Assembly: GCF_000295935.2 (NCBI RefSeq)
Contig: NZ_ALWO02000045.1
Span: 62,001-126,000, forward strand
Direction of reading: 5' to 3'
Source: Indibacter alkaliphilus LW1
GTDB lineage: Bacteria > Bacteroidota > Bacteroidia > Cytophagales > Cyclobacteriaceae
Length of the DNA stretch: 64,000 bases
The position numbers and the translations under genes are program-made. A model generated the notes under the pieces. That model worked only from the letters and a program-made list of their open reading frames with translations, searched no databases and was not told the origin of the DNA. This document shows positions 27,941 through 37,093 of the stretch, piece after piece. How positions within the stretch are numbered: the first letter of the stretch is position 1; the number at the start of each line of letters is the position of its first letter.

Positions 27941-28879
27941 ATGAAAAATTTTGCTTTCATTTTGTTTTTCTACCTTCTTGTTTTACCCATGTCGGTCATG
28001 TCCAAGACTGTTCAAGAAGGAAGTCCCTACATTTCAAAAGCTTTTGATATTACGGGAGATGCAGCTTTAGAAATCAAAACTGCAGGAGCCAGTATTCAAA
28101 TCGAAGCATGGGACAATGATCAAGTGTTGGTTGAAGTCTTTGTAAAAAGAAATGGAAAGCTCATGGATCCCACTGATCCAGAAATCGCTGAAAAACTGGA
28201 AGCTTTCGAATTTGAAGTTGTTCAAGAAGGACAAAAAATCAATGTAATCATGCAGTCCAAATCTAAGGTTACTTGGAACATGGGTAGAAACCAATTGAAC
28301 TTTGCTTTTGAAATCCACGCTCCTGAAAGGACATCCGCTGATTTGAGGTCGGCAGGAGGCAGTATAGCCATAAGTGGTTTGGACGGCAGGCATAATTTGG
28401 TCAGCAGCGGAGGTACTATCCGTCTGATGGATTGTGCAGGTGACTTTCAAGCCAAAAGCTCAGGAGGAAGTTTTTCAGTAGAAAGTTTTGTAGGAAATAT
28501 GGACATCAGTTCCAGTGGAGGATCTGTTAAAGTTTTTGACCTTGTAGGAGGACTTAAGGTGAATTCTTCCGGCGGCAGCCTTACTGTTGAAGATATTTCC
28601 GGAAGCATGGTAGCCAATACTTCAGGAGGAAGCATTAGGGCGAATCTCCTCAGCTTGGAAGGGGAAGTCAGCCTCAAAACCAGCGGAGGAGGGATAACAG
28701 CCACACTTCCGAAAAATGAAGGGTTGGACCTCGATCTCAGGGGGACATCCTCTAAAATGAGATTGGAGAATTTTCAGGGAGAAATCAGCTCCAATACCAT
28801 CAAAGGCAAGATGAATGGAGGAGGGGTTCCCGTTTATATGGCCAGTTCTGGTGGTTCCGTGAAGATCGATTTTAAATAA
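27941..28879 (+). CDS. DUF4097 family beta-strand repeat protein, secreted
   Basis: 312 aa from the ATG at 27941; the frame is open further upstream, but this start gives a clean signal peptide (MKNFAFILFFYLL to about residue 22), whereas the upstream extension covers the promoter-like sequence. The second half is a ladder of short strands separated by SSGGS/TSGGS turns (about residues 140-260), the DUF4097 beta-solenoid pattern. Predicted periplasmic or surface protein, function unknown. Family members often sit in stress-response loci. Confidence 0.82.
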   Translation: MKNFAFILFFYLLVLPMSVMSKTVQEGSPYISKAFDITGDAALEIKTAGASIQIEAWDNDQVLVEVFVKRNGKLMDPTDPEIAEKLEAFEFEVVQEGQKINVIMQSKSKVTWNMGRNQLNFAFEIHAPERTSADLRSAGGSIAISGLDGRHNLVSSGGTIRLMDCAGDFQAKSSGGSFSVESFVGNMDISSSGGSVKVFDLVGGLKVNSSGGSLTVEDISGSMVANTSGGSIRANLLSLEGEVSLKTSGGGITATLPKNEGLDLDLRGTSSKMRLENFQGEISSNTIKGKMNGGGVPVYMASSGGSVKIDFK

Positions 28880-28945
28880 AAGAGGCCTCTTCAGTTAAGA
28901 AGGAGCTTTCCTCGAATTTTGTTGATTGAAGTATGGATAAATAAA

Positions 28946-28974
28946 AAAAGCTTCTCCAAATAGAAGAAGCTTTT
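28946..28974 (-). terminator. Terminator downstream of tRNA-Pro
   Basis: AAAAGCTTCT (28946-28955) pairs with AGAAGCTTTT (28965-28974). On the minus strand it is followed by a T-rich run, so it ends the tRNA transcript; it can also serve the DUF4097 gene on the plus strand. Confidence 0.75.
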
Positions 28975-28978
28975 AAAG

Positions 28979-29052
28979 TCGGGGTGGCAGGATTCGAACC
29001 TACGACCTCCTCGTCCCAAACGAGGCGCGATACCGGGCTACGCTACACCCCG
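28979..29052 (-). tRNA. tRNA-Pro (anticodon TGG)
   Basis: A 74-base cloverleaf on the minus strand. The acceptor CGGGGTG pairs with CACCCCG, discriminator A, no encoded CCA. The anticodon loop contains TTTGGGA with TGG as anticodon between the GCCTC/GAGG arms, and the T-loop reads GGTTCGAATCC. Only RNA gene recognised in the window. Confidence 0.95.
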
Positions 29053-29223
29053 ATTCCAGTATTACGGATGGCAAAAGTATCACTTAAGGTCTAAGAACCA
29101 AAATTATTTGATGCAATATTTAAATTTTTTTTAAACCATTTATTACGGGTAACATTATTCGGTAAATTGACCGTCAAAGAAACATTTTGACACATCCAAA
29201 TTTACCCTTCATCCAGATGATCC

Positions 29224-30246
29224 ATGACTGACCAAAAGCTGATTCCTTTTCCTGAAATTTTCAAAACATTGAGCTCAATTTTGATAGAGAAAGGCTTTTC
29301 CATAGAAAAAGCTGAAAACTGTGCTATGCTTTTTGCCCAGGCCAGTTTAGATGGAGTTCCTTCCCATGGACTCAACAGGTTCCCAATATTTTTGGAAATG
29401 ATAAAAGAGGGGGTAGTCAAGCCTGAATCCGATCCTGAACTGATTCAAAAATCCCTGATGTATGAGCAGTGGGATGGTCAGCTTGGTCCCGGTCCATTGA
29501 ATGCGCAGTTTGCCATGTACAGGGCTATACAAATGTCAAAAGAGTTTGGGATGGGTCTAGTCGGATTGAAAAATACAAATCATTGGATGAGGGCTGGCAA
29601 TTATGGTTTGTTGGCAACCGAAGCTGGATGTATAGGCATTTGTTTTACCAACACCAAACCTAATCTTCCCGCTTGGGGAGGCTCAGAACCAAAGTTGGGA
29701 AATAATCCTTTGGTAGTTGCTATACCCAGAAAGGAGGGTCCGATTTTGTTGGATATGGCCATGTCCCAATTTTCTTATGGGAAATTGAATATTTTTAAAA
29801 ATAGTGGAAAGAAGATGCCTTTTGAAGCAGGTTTCGATAAGCAGGGAAACTTAACCAAAGACCCAAGTGAAATAATCGAAAATGAATTGGCATTGCCAAT
29901 AGGGTTATGGAAAGGAGCTGCATTCTCACTTGTTTTGGATATAGTGGCCAGCCTGCTTTCGGGTGGTAATGCAGTGCATCAAATCGGAAAGGCAGGAGGT
30001 GAGTTTGCTGTTTCTCAAGTTTTTATTTCTTTGAATATGGAGAAATTAGGAATTACGGAAATGTCAGATACCCAATTGGAAGGGATTCTTGAAGATTTCC
30101 ATTCTTCTCAAGTCTTAGAGGGGCAAAAGGTACGCTTTCCAGGAGAAAATCTCCTCAAAACCAGAAAGCAGAATATGGAAATGGGGGTTCCGGTAGATAA
30201 ATTAATTTGGGAGAAAATTCTTGCACATGCTGATTTGGATGAATAG
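29224..30246 (+). CDS. yiaK: Ldh family oxidoreductase, 3-dehydro-L-gulonate 2-dehydrogenase-like
   Basis: 340 aa NAD(P)H-dependent dehydrogenase of the YlbC/YiaK malate/L-lactate (MDH2) fold. Catalytic histidine in DGVPSHGLNRF near residue 45; GLKNTNHWMRAGNYG near 119, GICFTNTKPNLPAWGG near 138 and GNNPLVVAIP near 158 follow YiaK closely. The expected reaction is reduction of 2,3-diketo-L-gulonate or similar; no other gulonate genes are adjacent, so the physiological substrate is uncertain. ATG at 29224, independent transcription unit. Confidence 0.85.
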   Translation: MTDQKLIPFPEIFKTLSSILIEKGFSIEKAENCAMLFAQASLDGVPSHGLNRFPIFLEMIKEGVVKPESDPELIQKSLMYEQWDGQLGPGPLNAQFAMYRAIQMSKEFGMGLVGLKNTNHWMRAGNYGLLATEAGCIGICFTNTKPNLPAWGGSEPKLGNNPLVVAIPRKEGPILLDMAMSQFSYGKLNIFKNSGKKMPFEAGFDKQGNLTKDPSEIIENELALPIGLWKGAAFSLVLDIVASLLSGGNAVHQIGKAGGEFAVSQVFISLNMEKLGITEMSDTQLEGILEDFHSSQVLEGQKVRFPGENLLKTRKQNMEMGVPVDKLIWEKILAHADLDE

Positions 30247-30322
30247 GCTTAACTTACTTTAGAAGACCTTAATTTTGTATTGCTAAATCTTGCCTCTATT
30301 TTTGAAAATCTAATCTGTACCC

Positions 30323-30931
30323 ATGATTAAAAGGATTTTCGATTTTACTATTGCCTTACTTGCCTTGACGGTATTAGCTCCAATTATCTTATTTACTGCA
30401 GCACTGATTGCTTACAAGCTAGGAAGACCTGTGATTTTTACCCAAATAAGGCCAGGTGAAAATGGAATACCATTCAAAATGTTGAAATTCAGATCAATGA
30501 CGGATGCCAGAGATTCAGAAGGGAATTTGTTGGAAGACGATATCAGGCTTACGGATTTTGGGAGCAGGCTTAGGGCTACAAGTTTAGATGAACTTCCAGG
30601 CTTAATCAATGTGATCAAAGGAGATATGTCTTTAGTTGGGCCGAGACCTTTGTTAATGGAATATCTTCCACTTTATAATGACTTCCAAAAAAGGCGCATG
30701 GAGGTCAAGCCGGGTATAACCGGCTGGGCTCAGGTCAATGGTCGTAATGCCATTTCCTGGAAGAGAAAATTTGAATTGGATGTGTGGTATGTAGAAAATC
30801 AGAGCTTTTGGCTGGATCTAAAAATTATTTTTCTGACTGTTTTAAAGGTTTTCAAAAGATCTGATATCAACGCAGAAAATACCAAGACCATGCACTGGTT
30901 TAAAGGGAATGAAGGGGATCAACAAGGCTAG
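30323..30931 (+). CDS. Sugar transferase (undecaprenyl-phosphate phosphosugar transferase, PglC-like)
   Basis: 202 aa monotopic phosphoglycosyl transferase that loads the first sugar-1-phosphate on undecaprenyl phosphate. One re-entrant hydrophobic helix (about 8-32), then [12 protein letters not shown] near 53, the catalytic-region [11 protein letters not shown] near 92, the [11 protein letters not shown] motif near 103 and [14 protein letters not shown] near 131. It is an orphan here: no glycosyltransferase, flippase or polymerase genes flank it. Two hairpins with T-runs follow. Confidence 0.92.
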   Translation: MIKRIFDFTIALLALTVLAPIILFTAALIAYKLGRPVIFTQIRPGENGIPFKMLKFRSMTDARDSEGNLLEDDIRLTDFGSRLRATSLDELPGLINVIKGDMSLVGPRPLLMEYLPLYNDFQKRRMEVKPGITGWAQVNGRNAISWKRKFELDVWYVENQSFWLDLKIIFLTVLKVFKRSDINAENTKTMHWFKGNEGDQQG

Positions 30932-31019
30932 GATTACACCTGTTATAAAAGTTTTCAGATTCCTTAATCATCAATACAAGAGCCCAAATTCGCTTTGTTC
31001 CAAAGTTAAATCAAAAAAA

Positions 31020-31042
31020 CCGGAACTGAATCCGGCTTTTTA
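31020..31042 (+). terminator. Weak terminator after sugar transferase
   Basis: CCGGA, loop ACTGAA, TCCGG, then CTTTTTATTTATT. Only five stem pairs. Confidence 0.5.
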
Positions 31043-31107
31043 TTTATTTCACCACTTTAGAGGAAGTGTATATCCCAAATGTAATTGCATTCAGGATAGG
31101 CCTCCTT

Positions 31108-31130
31108 TCACACAATGGTGTGATTTTTTT
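31108..31130 (+). terminator. Second terminator after sugar transferase
   Basis: TCACAC (31108-31113), loop AATG, GTGTGA (31118-31123), then seven T. It is plus-strand only; the other strand lacks a T-run. Confidence 0.65.
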
Positions 31131-31170
31131 ATCTATTGATTGAGGGTATCTGAAATCTTTTTTTATGCTC

Positions 31171-31572
31171 TTATAGTTTGAATGTTACCTCTAGTCTGTT
31201 TCCTTCTGGGTCCAGTGTTTCGAATTCATAATATCCATCACCGGTGGTTCTTGGTCCCCTTAGGATTTCAAACCCTGCGCCCTTGAGATCTTCAGCTTTT
31301 TGGTCAACGGCAGATTTGCTTTCAACCCCGAAAGCCAAATGAATCAGTCCTGTGTGTTGTGAAATTTTGCTGTCATCTTTTGTTTGGGGGATCCCTTTCA
31401 TCTGCATGATTTCGAGCCGTGCACCGGAGTTAAAACTCAGAAAATAGCTTTTGAATCCTGTCTTAGGATTTTGATACAAAGAATTGCTTTTGGCCTCAAA
31501 GTATTGGGTATAGTACTTTTTGAGTAATTCCAGGTCCATTGCCCAGATGGCGATGTGTTCTAATCCAATCAT
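31171..31572 (-). CDS. VOC family (glyoxalase-like) protein
   Basis: 133 aa, one vicinal-oxygen-chelate domain made of two beta-alpha-beta-beta-beta units. Putative metal ligands are His in GLEHIAIW (residue 5), His/Glu in HTGLIHLAFGV and the C-terminal Glu in DPEGNRLEV. Related proteins are annotated glyoxalase or bleomycin-resistance family; the substrate is unknown. It starts two bases after the stop of the sigma-factor 3' half, so it is the distal gene of that transcript. Confidence 0.85.
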   Translation of the reverse strand: MIGLEHIAIWAMDLELLKKYYTQYFEAKSNSLYQNPKTGFKSYFLSFNSGARLEIMQMKGIPQTKDDSKISQHTGLIHLAFGVESKSAVDQKAEDLKGAGFEILRGPRTTGDGYYEFETLDPEGNRLEVTFKL

Positions 31573-31574
31573 AA

Positions 31575-32146
31575 TTATGCGCTTAATAAGGTTTTTTCAT
31601 TCCCCAAAGGTCTGTATTTGATCATTTTTTGCAAATGCATTCTTGCCCTGCTGAGCTGGGATTTTGAAGTGTTTTCACTGATCTGAAGTTTTTGGGCTAT
31701 TTCCTGATGAGAGTATCCCTCCACTGCATATAGATTGAAAACAGTCTTATATCCTAAAGGAAGACTGTTAATCAGCTTCATTAGGTCATCTACTGCCAGA
31801 TTATCTGAAGGAAAAGTCAAAACAGGAGCAGGCAGAATGCCATCCAATCCGATTTCATTGTACAGGTTTTTTCTTTCTCAAGGTACATCAGGCATTCATT
31901 GATCATAATTCTTCTGATCCAGCCAGCAAAACTTCCTTTGCCCTGAAACTGATGGATGCGGTCAAAAATTTTCATAAATCCTATAATAAGTACATCTTCT
32001 GCAGCAGCAGTCTCTTTGACATACCTCAAGCAGAGAGCAAACATTTTTGGCGAAAAGCGTTCATAAACTTCTTTTTGAAAAGCTGGAATCTGTTTTTGAC
32101 AGCCAATGTACAGTTCTGTTTCGGAATATTTTTTGAGACTTGTCAT
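31575..32146 (-). pseudogene. ECF RNA polymerase sigma factor, frameshifted
   Basis: Region 2 lies in the frame from 32146 (RYVKETAAAEDVLIIGFMKI, GWIRRIMINECLMYLEKE) and region 4 in another frame ending at 31575 (SLPLGYKTVFNLYAVEGYSH, KSQLSRARMHLQKMI). They join around a run of six T on the plus strand at 31867-31872 (six A in the mRNA). One additional A would give a continuous 190-aa ECF sigma reading EKEKNLYNEIGLDG across the join. So this is either a real inactivating indel, a sequencing error, or a site of slippage. No anti-sigma gene is adjacent. An operator-like motif lies 67 bases upstream. Confidence 0.8.
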
Positions 32147-32212
32147 GGTTCTTGTTTGATTTAAAAATGGCTAATTCTTTGGTCAAAATTCTGAGTTTCT
32201 GTATCCTGATAA

Positions 32213-32232
32213 AATCACATATTAATGTGAAA
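32213..32232. promoter_or_regulatory. Operator-like 20-bp motif, copy 1
   Basis: AATCACA-TATTA-ATGTGAAA. The core TCACAT-ATTA-ATGTGA is a perfect inverted repeat. It lies 67 bases upstream of the ECF sigma start and at the 3' end of a small candidate ORF. It shares length and half-sites with the copies at 32488, 37094 and 41154. Confidence 0.45.
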
Positions 32233-32439
32233 AATATTTTTATCCTTATGGTTTTCAGGGTTCTGACCTATTGGGAATTGATTTTGGCTTGACCCCAAAA
32301 AGGGGCTTATATTCTTATCAATCCCCAAACCAGATGAATCTGAATAGAACAGACCTGAATTGGGATAGGAGGCCTGCTGTGTAAAAGTGCAGGCCCAGAA
32401 AAATAAGATAAAGCCAAAAATCTTGCTTGTAGTGTGCAT
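32215..32439 (-). CDS. Candidate small secreted peptide (74 aa)
   Basis: A 74-codon frame opening with MHTTSKIFGFILFFWACTF, a plausible signal peptide, followed by a polar Ser/Asn/Gly/Pro-rich segment with no cysteine pattern or known domain. It precedes the ECF sigma gene on the same strand. No homologue comes to mind and its end overlaps an operator-like motif, so it may be a chance frame. The surrounding 32147-32700 holds nothing else that I can support apart from two copies of the motif. Confidence 0.35.
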   Translation of the reverse strand: MHTTSKIFGFILFFWACTFTQQASYPNSGLFYSDSSGLGIDKNISPFLGSSQNQFPIGQNPENHKDKNIFHINM

Positions 32440-32487
32440 TGTTGTTTTAATTAATACACAAACTTACCGCAGCAGGATGACAGCTGA

Positions 32488-32507
32488 AATCACATCTTTG
32501 GGTGAAA
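32488..32507. promoter_or_regulatory. Operator-like 20-bp motif, copy 2 (degenerate)
   Basis: AATCACA-TCTTT-GGGTGAAA. The left half is identical to the other copies, the right half keeps GTG only. It lies about 50 bases upstream of the 74-aa candidate gene. Confidence 0.3.
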
Positions 32508-32700
32508 AATCAATTAGATATTATGGACTTAAATATTGGCCTTGATCAATTGGGGAGACCTTCTATTGCGTTTTGCCTAGCAAAAGGTAAGCTTGTTTTT
32601 TTGAAAAAATAAAGCACTCAGGATCCGCTCTTAAACTGATGAAAGAATTTGACTTCTTTAAATAGATTTAAAATTCAAGGTCTAAAATCTAAATATTCTT

Positions 32701-33147
32701 CTAAGAATCCTTCTCTAAACCCATTTCCAAAATAGGGAACGGATTTCCCTGGGCATCTAAGGGTTTTTTTTTCAATACTGAAAATCCCATCTTTTTGTAA
32801 AAACCCACAGCCTGTTCATTTTGCTCATTGACGTCCACTTTGCGAATCTGCTTTTCATAAATCGCAAACTCAGTCAGCCGCTGTCCAACTCCCATCCCTC
32901 TGAAGTCAGGATGGATAAACAGCATTTCGATTTTGTCTTTTGAAAGTCCTAAAAAGCCAAGTCTGGTCCCTTCCATATCCATGAAAGAATAGAGGTCTAC
33001 ATGAGAAAATGCCTTGCCCTCTTTAATGATTTGTTTGATCTCAAGTATTTTTTCCTCAGTTAAAAAATCATGAGTGGCCCTCACGGAAGCCTCCCAGATA
33101 TCCAGGAGTGCGGGGTATTCCTCGGGTTTGTTGCTGGCTTTGATCAT
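32701..33147 (-). CDS. GNAT family N-acetyltransferase (YjaB-like)
   Basis: 148 aa. The acetyl-CoA pyrophosphate loop is in HPDFRGMGVGQRLTEFA near residues 88-104 (R/Q-x-x-G-x-G/A pattern), and the NEQNEQAVGFYKKMGF segment near 113-128 is nearly identical to the block in E. coli YjaB, as is the RATHDFL motif near 24. The acceptor is unknown. Single gene with its own short upstream region. Confidence 0.88.
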   Translation of the reverse strand: MIKASNKPEEYPALLDIWEASVRATHDFLTEEKILEIKQIIKEGKAFSHVDLYSFMDMEGTRLGFLGLSKDKIEMLFIHPDFRGMGVGQRLTEFAIYEKQIRKVDVNEQNEQAVGFYKKMGFSVLKKKPLDAQGNPFPILEMGLEKDS

Positions 33148-33307
33148 TTGGGCCTTATTTTTCTCAAAGAAAATACAGCATTCCTTTTAAAGCCAACCAT
33201 TCATCAGATTATTTCTGATTTCGAAAATCGGCCTAATCAAAAATGCTTGTTTTGTTCATCAGAACCCGATTCTGGACTTGCCCCTATGGATTATGTGATT
33301 GTTAAAT

Positions 33308-33940
33308 TTATACAATCCTGTCCCTAAAGGCCTTTGCAACAGCTTCAGACTTACTGTTCACATGAAGCTTTTCGTAGATTTTTTTGATATGGCTCCGGAC
33401 TGTATCCATGGCTATAAACATTTCTCCGGCAATCATTTTATAGGAATATCCCTTTACCAAGAGTTGTAATACCTGCTTTTCCCTTTCGGAAAGATTGTAA
33501 TTATTGTCTGCCGGAATATTGATCAGAGAAAACATCTTAAGCACTTGGGCAGCAACAGAAGCCGTCATTGGGGCACCTCCCGTAGCTGCCTCCATGATGT
33601 ATTCTAAAAGCTTTGCAGGAGGTGTCTTTTTAAGGATATAACCATTGGCACCACTTTGCAATGCCTCAAAAATATTCTTGTTGTCATCAAAAACAGTCAG
33701 CATCAGAATACTGACTTCTGTATTTTTTTGTCTGACGATTTTCAGACCTTCCAAACCATTGACACCGGGCATGTCTATGTCCATGAGAATTACATCAGGC
33801 TTGTAAGAGCCCACTTCATAGACAATGTTTGAACAGTTTTTGAAAGCACCCAATACCCTGAAGCCTTCACTGCCATCAATTAACATGCTAAGCCCCTCCC
33901 TCAATTGGGGATTGTCCTCATAAATCAGAACTTTGATCAT
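33308..33940 (-). CDS. LuxR/NarL-type response regulator
   Basis: 210 aa: receiver domain 1-120 with acidic pocket YEDN near residue 7-10, phospho-acceptor Asp in VILMDIDMPG near 54 and Lys in LKKTPP near 105, then a GerE/LuxR helix-turn-helix (about 145-205: LSEREKQVLQLLVKGYSYKM). It lies 93 bases downstream of the propeller histidine kinase on the same strand and is its likely partner. Targets unknown; operator-like repeats in this region are candidates. Confidence 0.92.
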   Translation of the reverse strand: MIKVLIYEDNPQLREGLSMLIDGSEGFRVLGAFKNCSNIVYEVGSYKPDVILMDIDMPGVNGLEGLKIVRQKNTEVSILMLTVFDDNKNIFEALQSGANGYILKKTPPAKLLEYIMEAATGGAPMTASVAAQVLKMFSLINIPADNNYNLSEREKQVLQLLVKGYSYKMIAGEMFIAMDTVRSHIKKIYEKLHVNSKSEAVAKAFRDRIV

Positions 33941-34033
33941 ACCTAACTTTTTTTTACAAATCTATAATAAATGGCAGCCTGACTCAATCGCATAAAGAGG
34001 TTAATTTTACATAATAGACTTTAAGTCATTATT

Positions 34034-37000
34034 TCAGATCGGAACATCCAAAATTACCTCGGTGCCTTCTCCTGGTTCTGAAAATACTTTAAGTGCTCCG
34101 CCCATTTTATCTGCTCTCTTTTGCATATTATTCAGTCCATTGCCTTCATCGGCTTCTTGGATAACAAATCCTTGTCCATAATCCCTGATTCGCATATGGA
34201 GCATTTTTTTCTTTAATGAAAAATGAATGAATGCTCGGCTACATTTCGAATATTTGGCCAGATTATTTACAGATTCTTTGAAAATCAGAAACAGATCTCT
34301 TCTGGTATCCATTGGGATTTTGGTCTGATATACCTTTTCTTCCACTTCAAATCTGAAATCAATTTCCTTTGCTTCCAGGACAGAATTGGTAAATTCTCTC
34401 ATTCTGGCGATAACTTTATCCATGCTGTCATTGCTGGGCTTGATGCTCCACACAATGTCATCCATCGCTTCCATCATTCTCTGACTGTTTTCAGATATTT
34501 TTGAAATGTACTCACTGGTTTTTATAGGCTCAGTATGCAATTTGGTTTTGGCCATGCTACTAAGAATGTTGATAGTGCTCAATGTTGACCCCATATCATC
34601 ATGAAGATCCCTGGCTACTCTGTTTCTGACTTTGACCACGGCAAGAATTCTATTGATATTGAGTTTGAAAATCACATAAATGATACCAATGGATATGAGT
34701 AAGATCAAAAGCCTAAACCACCAGGTTTCATAAAAAGGCGGTAATATTTTAAAGTAAAAAGTACCGATCGGAGAGGAGAGACGCTCCTCATTTTCACTTT
34801 TAAATTCAAGAATATATTTTCCTGGAGGGAGTAATGAATATACAGCCATGTTGTTTACGCCACTGCTTCTCCAGTCATCATCAATTCCGGATAATTTATA
34901 GTAATACCTGAGTTTGTCCTGATGAATATAACTCAAAGTACTAAAGTAAAAAGTGAAGGCATTTTGATCATGGCTAAAAGACCTTCTTTTTTCAGTAGTA
35001 AGAGAATCCACAAAAATAGCCTTATCAAAAAGTCTGATTGAAGTAAGGGAAGGCCGGTCAGGTTTTAAGCTGCTGTTGTATTGAATTGGATTAAATCGGA
35101 CGAGGGAGTTTTTACCGAGAAAAATAATCTCTCCGGTATTTGTTTTGAGCCCAAAATCACCATCGGTTTCTATCAAGCCAAATCCGTCCCTGGCCCCATA
35201 TTGTGTAAATGAATTTTGAAAATAATTGTACCTGCAGATACCATTTGGGGTATATATCCACAGGAAGCCATCTCTATCAGGAACAATGGTGATGATATCA
35301 TTTCCGCTTAGTCCTTCAGCATACGAAAGTGTTCTGATTTCCCCGCTCTTCTCATTAAAAGTATACAATAGCTCATAGCCAAAAACATAGATGCTGTCGT
35401 TGAGCTGAACCATTTTTTCGACGGGGCTGTCCCGAAAGTTACTCTTGTCCAGGTGTATGATATTTTCTCCTGTTTGGGTATCCATGCAATAAACGCCGTC
35501 ATGGGCTGAGCCAACCCAGATTCTGTTTTGACTGTCTACCATATTCACAAAAGTAAATCCTTTGAACGCTTTTATTTTTTCAAATGAGTCGTTTATCAAA
35601 GGAGAACCAGCTTTGTATTTGATCAAATCCCCCTTTTGAGTAGAAAACCATACATCACCGCTTTGGTCTTGCTCAATGCTTCTAATGGTAGCCCGTTCAA
35701 AAACCGGAAAATTGAATTCCTGCGTTTCCAGAGTTTCAGGGTTTATCCATTGAAGCCACCCTGCCTGATTTCCTACCCAAACTTGATTTGTTAGCCTGTC
35801 CTGAAGTAAGCACCAACTTTGGTATAATTCCTTATGTCGGGCAGAGCCTCTGTAAATCTTTTCTGAAGGTTGGGGCTTCAGGTTTTGGTCAAGAATCTGA
35901 ATGCCTTTACCCCAATCTGCTATCCAAAATTGTCTTTGTTTTGAATGAGTAAGCTTTATTTCCTTCACACTCATAAATGAATTCGACTTGCTTTCTGCGG
36001 CGAAGTAGTAATCAACTTGAGGGGAGTTGTGGGTATAATGATAGAGGCCGCTATCAGTTGCTATCCATAATGCGCCCTCTCTGTCCTCATAGATTTGTGA
36101 GACTTTTTTATACTCCAAAAAATCAAATTTGTAGAGATCAAACTTCTTCTTAACCCTGTCAAACTTATAAAAACTCCGAACACCATATTTCCAGAGTTCA
36201 TCTCTTTTACTTTCCAAGGTATGCTGTACTTCACGGTACTCATTACTGGTATTCAAAAGTGATGAGGCATCGGTAATGTATTGCTGTAGGTGTTCATCAA
36301 ATGATTCAAAAATCTGTTCTTTTGGTGTCCAGTAGCTGATCCAATGCGTCCTGTTCTTATCTATGTAATATTCAGTTACGATTTTCACTCTTTCTTCTTC
36401 CAAAAAGGGAAGGGAAAGCGGATTGTTTGCTCTGAAATAAACCTGGTCTGACTTAGGGTCATAGACTGAGACTCCTTCCTCACTGGAAACCCAATAAAAG
36501 CCTGTTTTGCTGTCTTCGAAAACCCTGTTGACTCTGTAACCTTCAGGGATTTTAAAGGGCAGGTTTTTATCGGTAAAAATACCCCGACTTTTATCATACC
36601 GTAGAGCTTTTCTTCGTACGAGTACCAAGAATATATTCCCTTTACTATCTTGGTAAATATATTCGCCCATAGACCGGTTTTCGCTATTTTCCAGAGGTAT
36701 TTCCTTGAAGGCTTGAGACTCAGGATCGTAAATTCCAATGTGCCGGCCATAGTTAATCCACATCCTCCCTTCATGATCTTCAAAAATATGTTTGGCAGGC
36801 ATAGAGGGGAATTTCTCAGGGCGTTGAATGCCAAAATAAAGAAAGTTGTTTCCGTCATAGCGCTGAAGTCCATTGGAGGTTCCGATCCAGATAAAGCCCT
36901 TTTTATCCTGCCATAAGGATAAAACCTGATTGGATGCCAAACCATCTTTGACTGTAAGCCGGTTGAAAAAGGGATTCTTATTGGCCAGGATTTCTTGACC

Positions 37001-37039
37001 TAACCATAAAAAAAGGAATATGGTGAAAATGTGCTTCAT
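34034..37039 (-). CDS. Two-component propeller sensor histidine kinase
   Basis: 1001 aa. Signal sequence 1-19; twelve or more Reg_prop-like beta-propeller repeats of about 45-50 residues (WQDKKGFIWIGTSNGLQRYD type) to about residue 650; a Y_Y_Y domain (about 660-740); one membrane helix (about 751-770); HisKA_3 dimerisation domain with VARDLHDDMGSTLS near 805; and HATPase_c with ESVNNLAKYSKCS near 900 and GNGLNNMQKRADKMGG near 970. Unlike hybrid BT-type systems, it has no receiver or AraC domain and uses the separate LuxR-type regulator. It senses an unknown, often carbohydrate, periplasmic signal. Confidence 0.93.
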   Translation of the reverse strand: MKHIFTIFLFLWLGQEILANKNPFFNRLTVKDGLASNQVLSLWQDKKGFIWIGTSNGLQRYDGNNFLYFGIQRPEKFPSMPAKHIFEDHEGRMWINYGRHIGIYDPESQAFKEIPLENSENRSMGEYIYQDSKGNIFLVLVRRKALRYDKSRGIFTDKNLPFKIPEGYRVNRVFEDSKTGFYWVSSEEGVSVYDPKSDQVYFRANNPLSLPFLEEERVKIVTEYYIDKNRTHWISYWTPKEQIFESFDEHLQQYITDASSLLNTSNEYREVQHTLESKRDELWKYGVRSFYKFDRVKKKFDLYKFDFLEYKKVSQIYEDREGALWIATDSGLYHYTHNSPQVDYYFAAESKSNSFMSVKEIKLTHSKQRQFWIADWGKGIQILDQNLKPQPSEKIYRGSARHKELYQSWCLLQDRLTNQVWVGNQAGWLQWINPETLETQEFNFPVFERATIRSIEQDQSGDVWFSTQKGDLIKYKAGSPLINDSFEKIKAFKGFTFVNMVDSQNRIWVGSAHDGVYCMDTQTGENIIHLDKSNFRDSPVEKMVQLNDSIYVFGYELLYTFNEKSGEIRTLSYAEGLSGNDIITIVPDRDGFLWIYTPNGICRYNYFQNSFTQYGARDGFGLIETDGDFGLKTNTGEIIFLGKNSLVRFNPIQYNSSLKPDRPSLTSIRLFDKAIFVDSLTTEKRRSFSHDQNAFTFYFSTLSYIHQDKLRYYYKLSGIDDDWRSSGVNNMAVYSLLPPGKYILEFKSENEERLSSPIGTFYFKILPPFYETWWFRLLILLISIGIIYVIFKLNINRILAVVKVRNRVARDLHDDMGSTLSTINILSSMAKTKLHTEPIKTSEYISKISENSQRMMEAMDDIVWSIKPSNDSMDKVIARMREFTNSVLEAKEIDFRFEVEEKVYQTKIPMDTRRDLFLIFKESVNNLAKYSKCSRAFIHFSLKKKMLHMRIRDYGQGFVIQEADEGNGLNNMQKRADKMGGALKVFSEPGEGTEVILDVPI

Positions 37040-37093
37040 GAAGTCCTAGCAATATAAACAAAGCCAGGAAAATTGTATTTCAACAAAGCCATA

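Noticed and set aside
31867-31873. Programmed -1 ribosomal frameshift in the ECF sigma gene
   Set aside because: The A6 run in its reading phase does not form a standard X-XXY-YYZ heptamer with cognate re-pairing in both sites, and no downstream pseudoknot is evident. Ordinary indel or error is simpler.
36385-36945. 186-aa frame on the minus strand overlapping the propeller kinase
   Set aside because: It lies entirely inside the kinase gene in another frame; its sequence has no domain or signal, while the kinase frame has clear propeller repeats.
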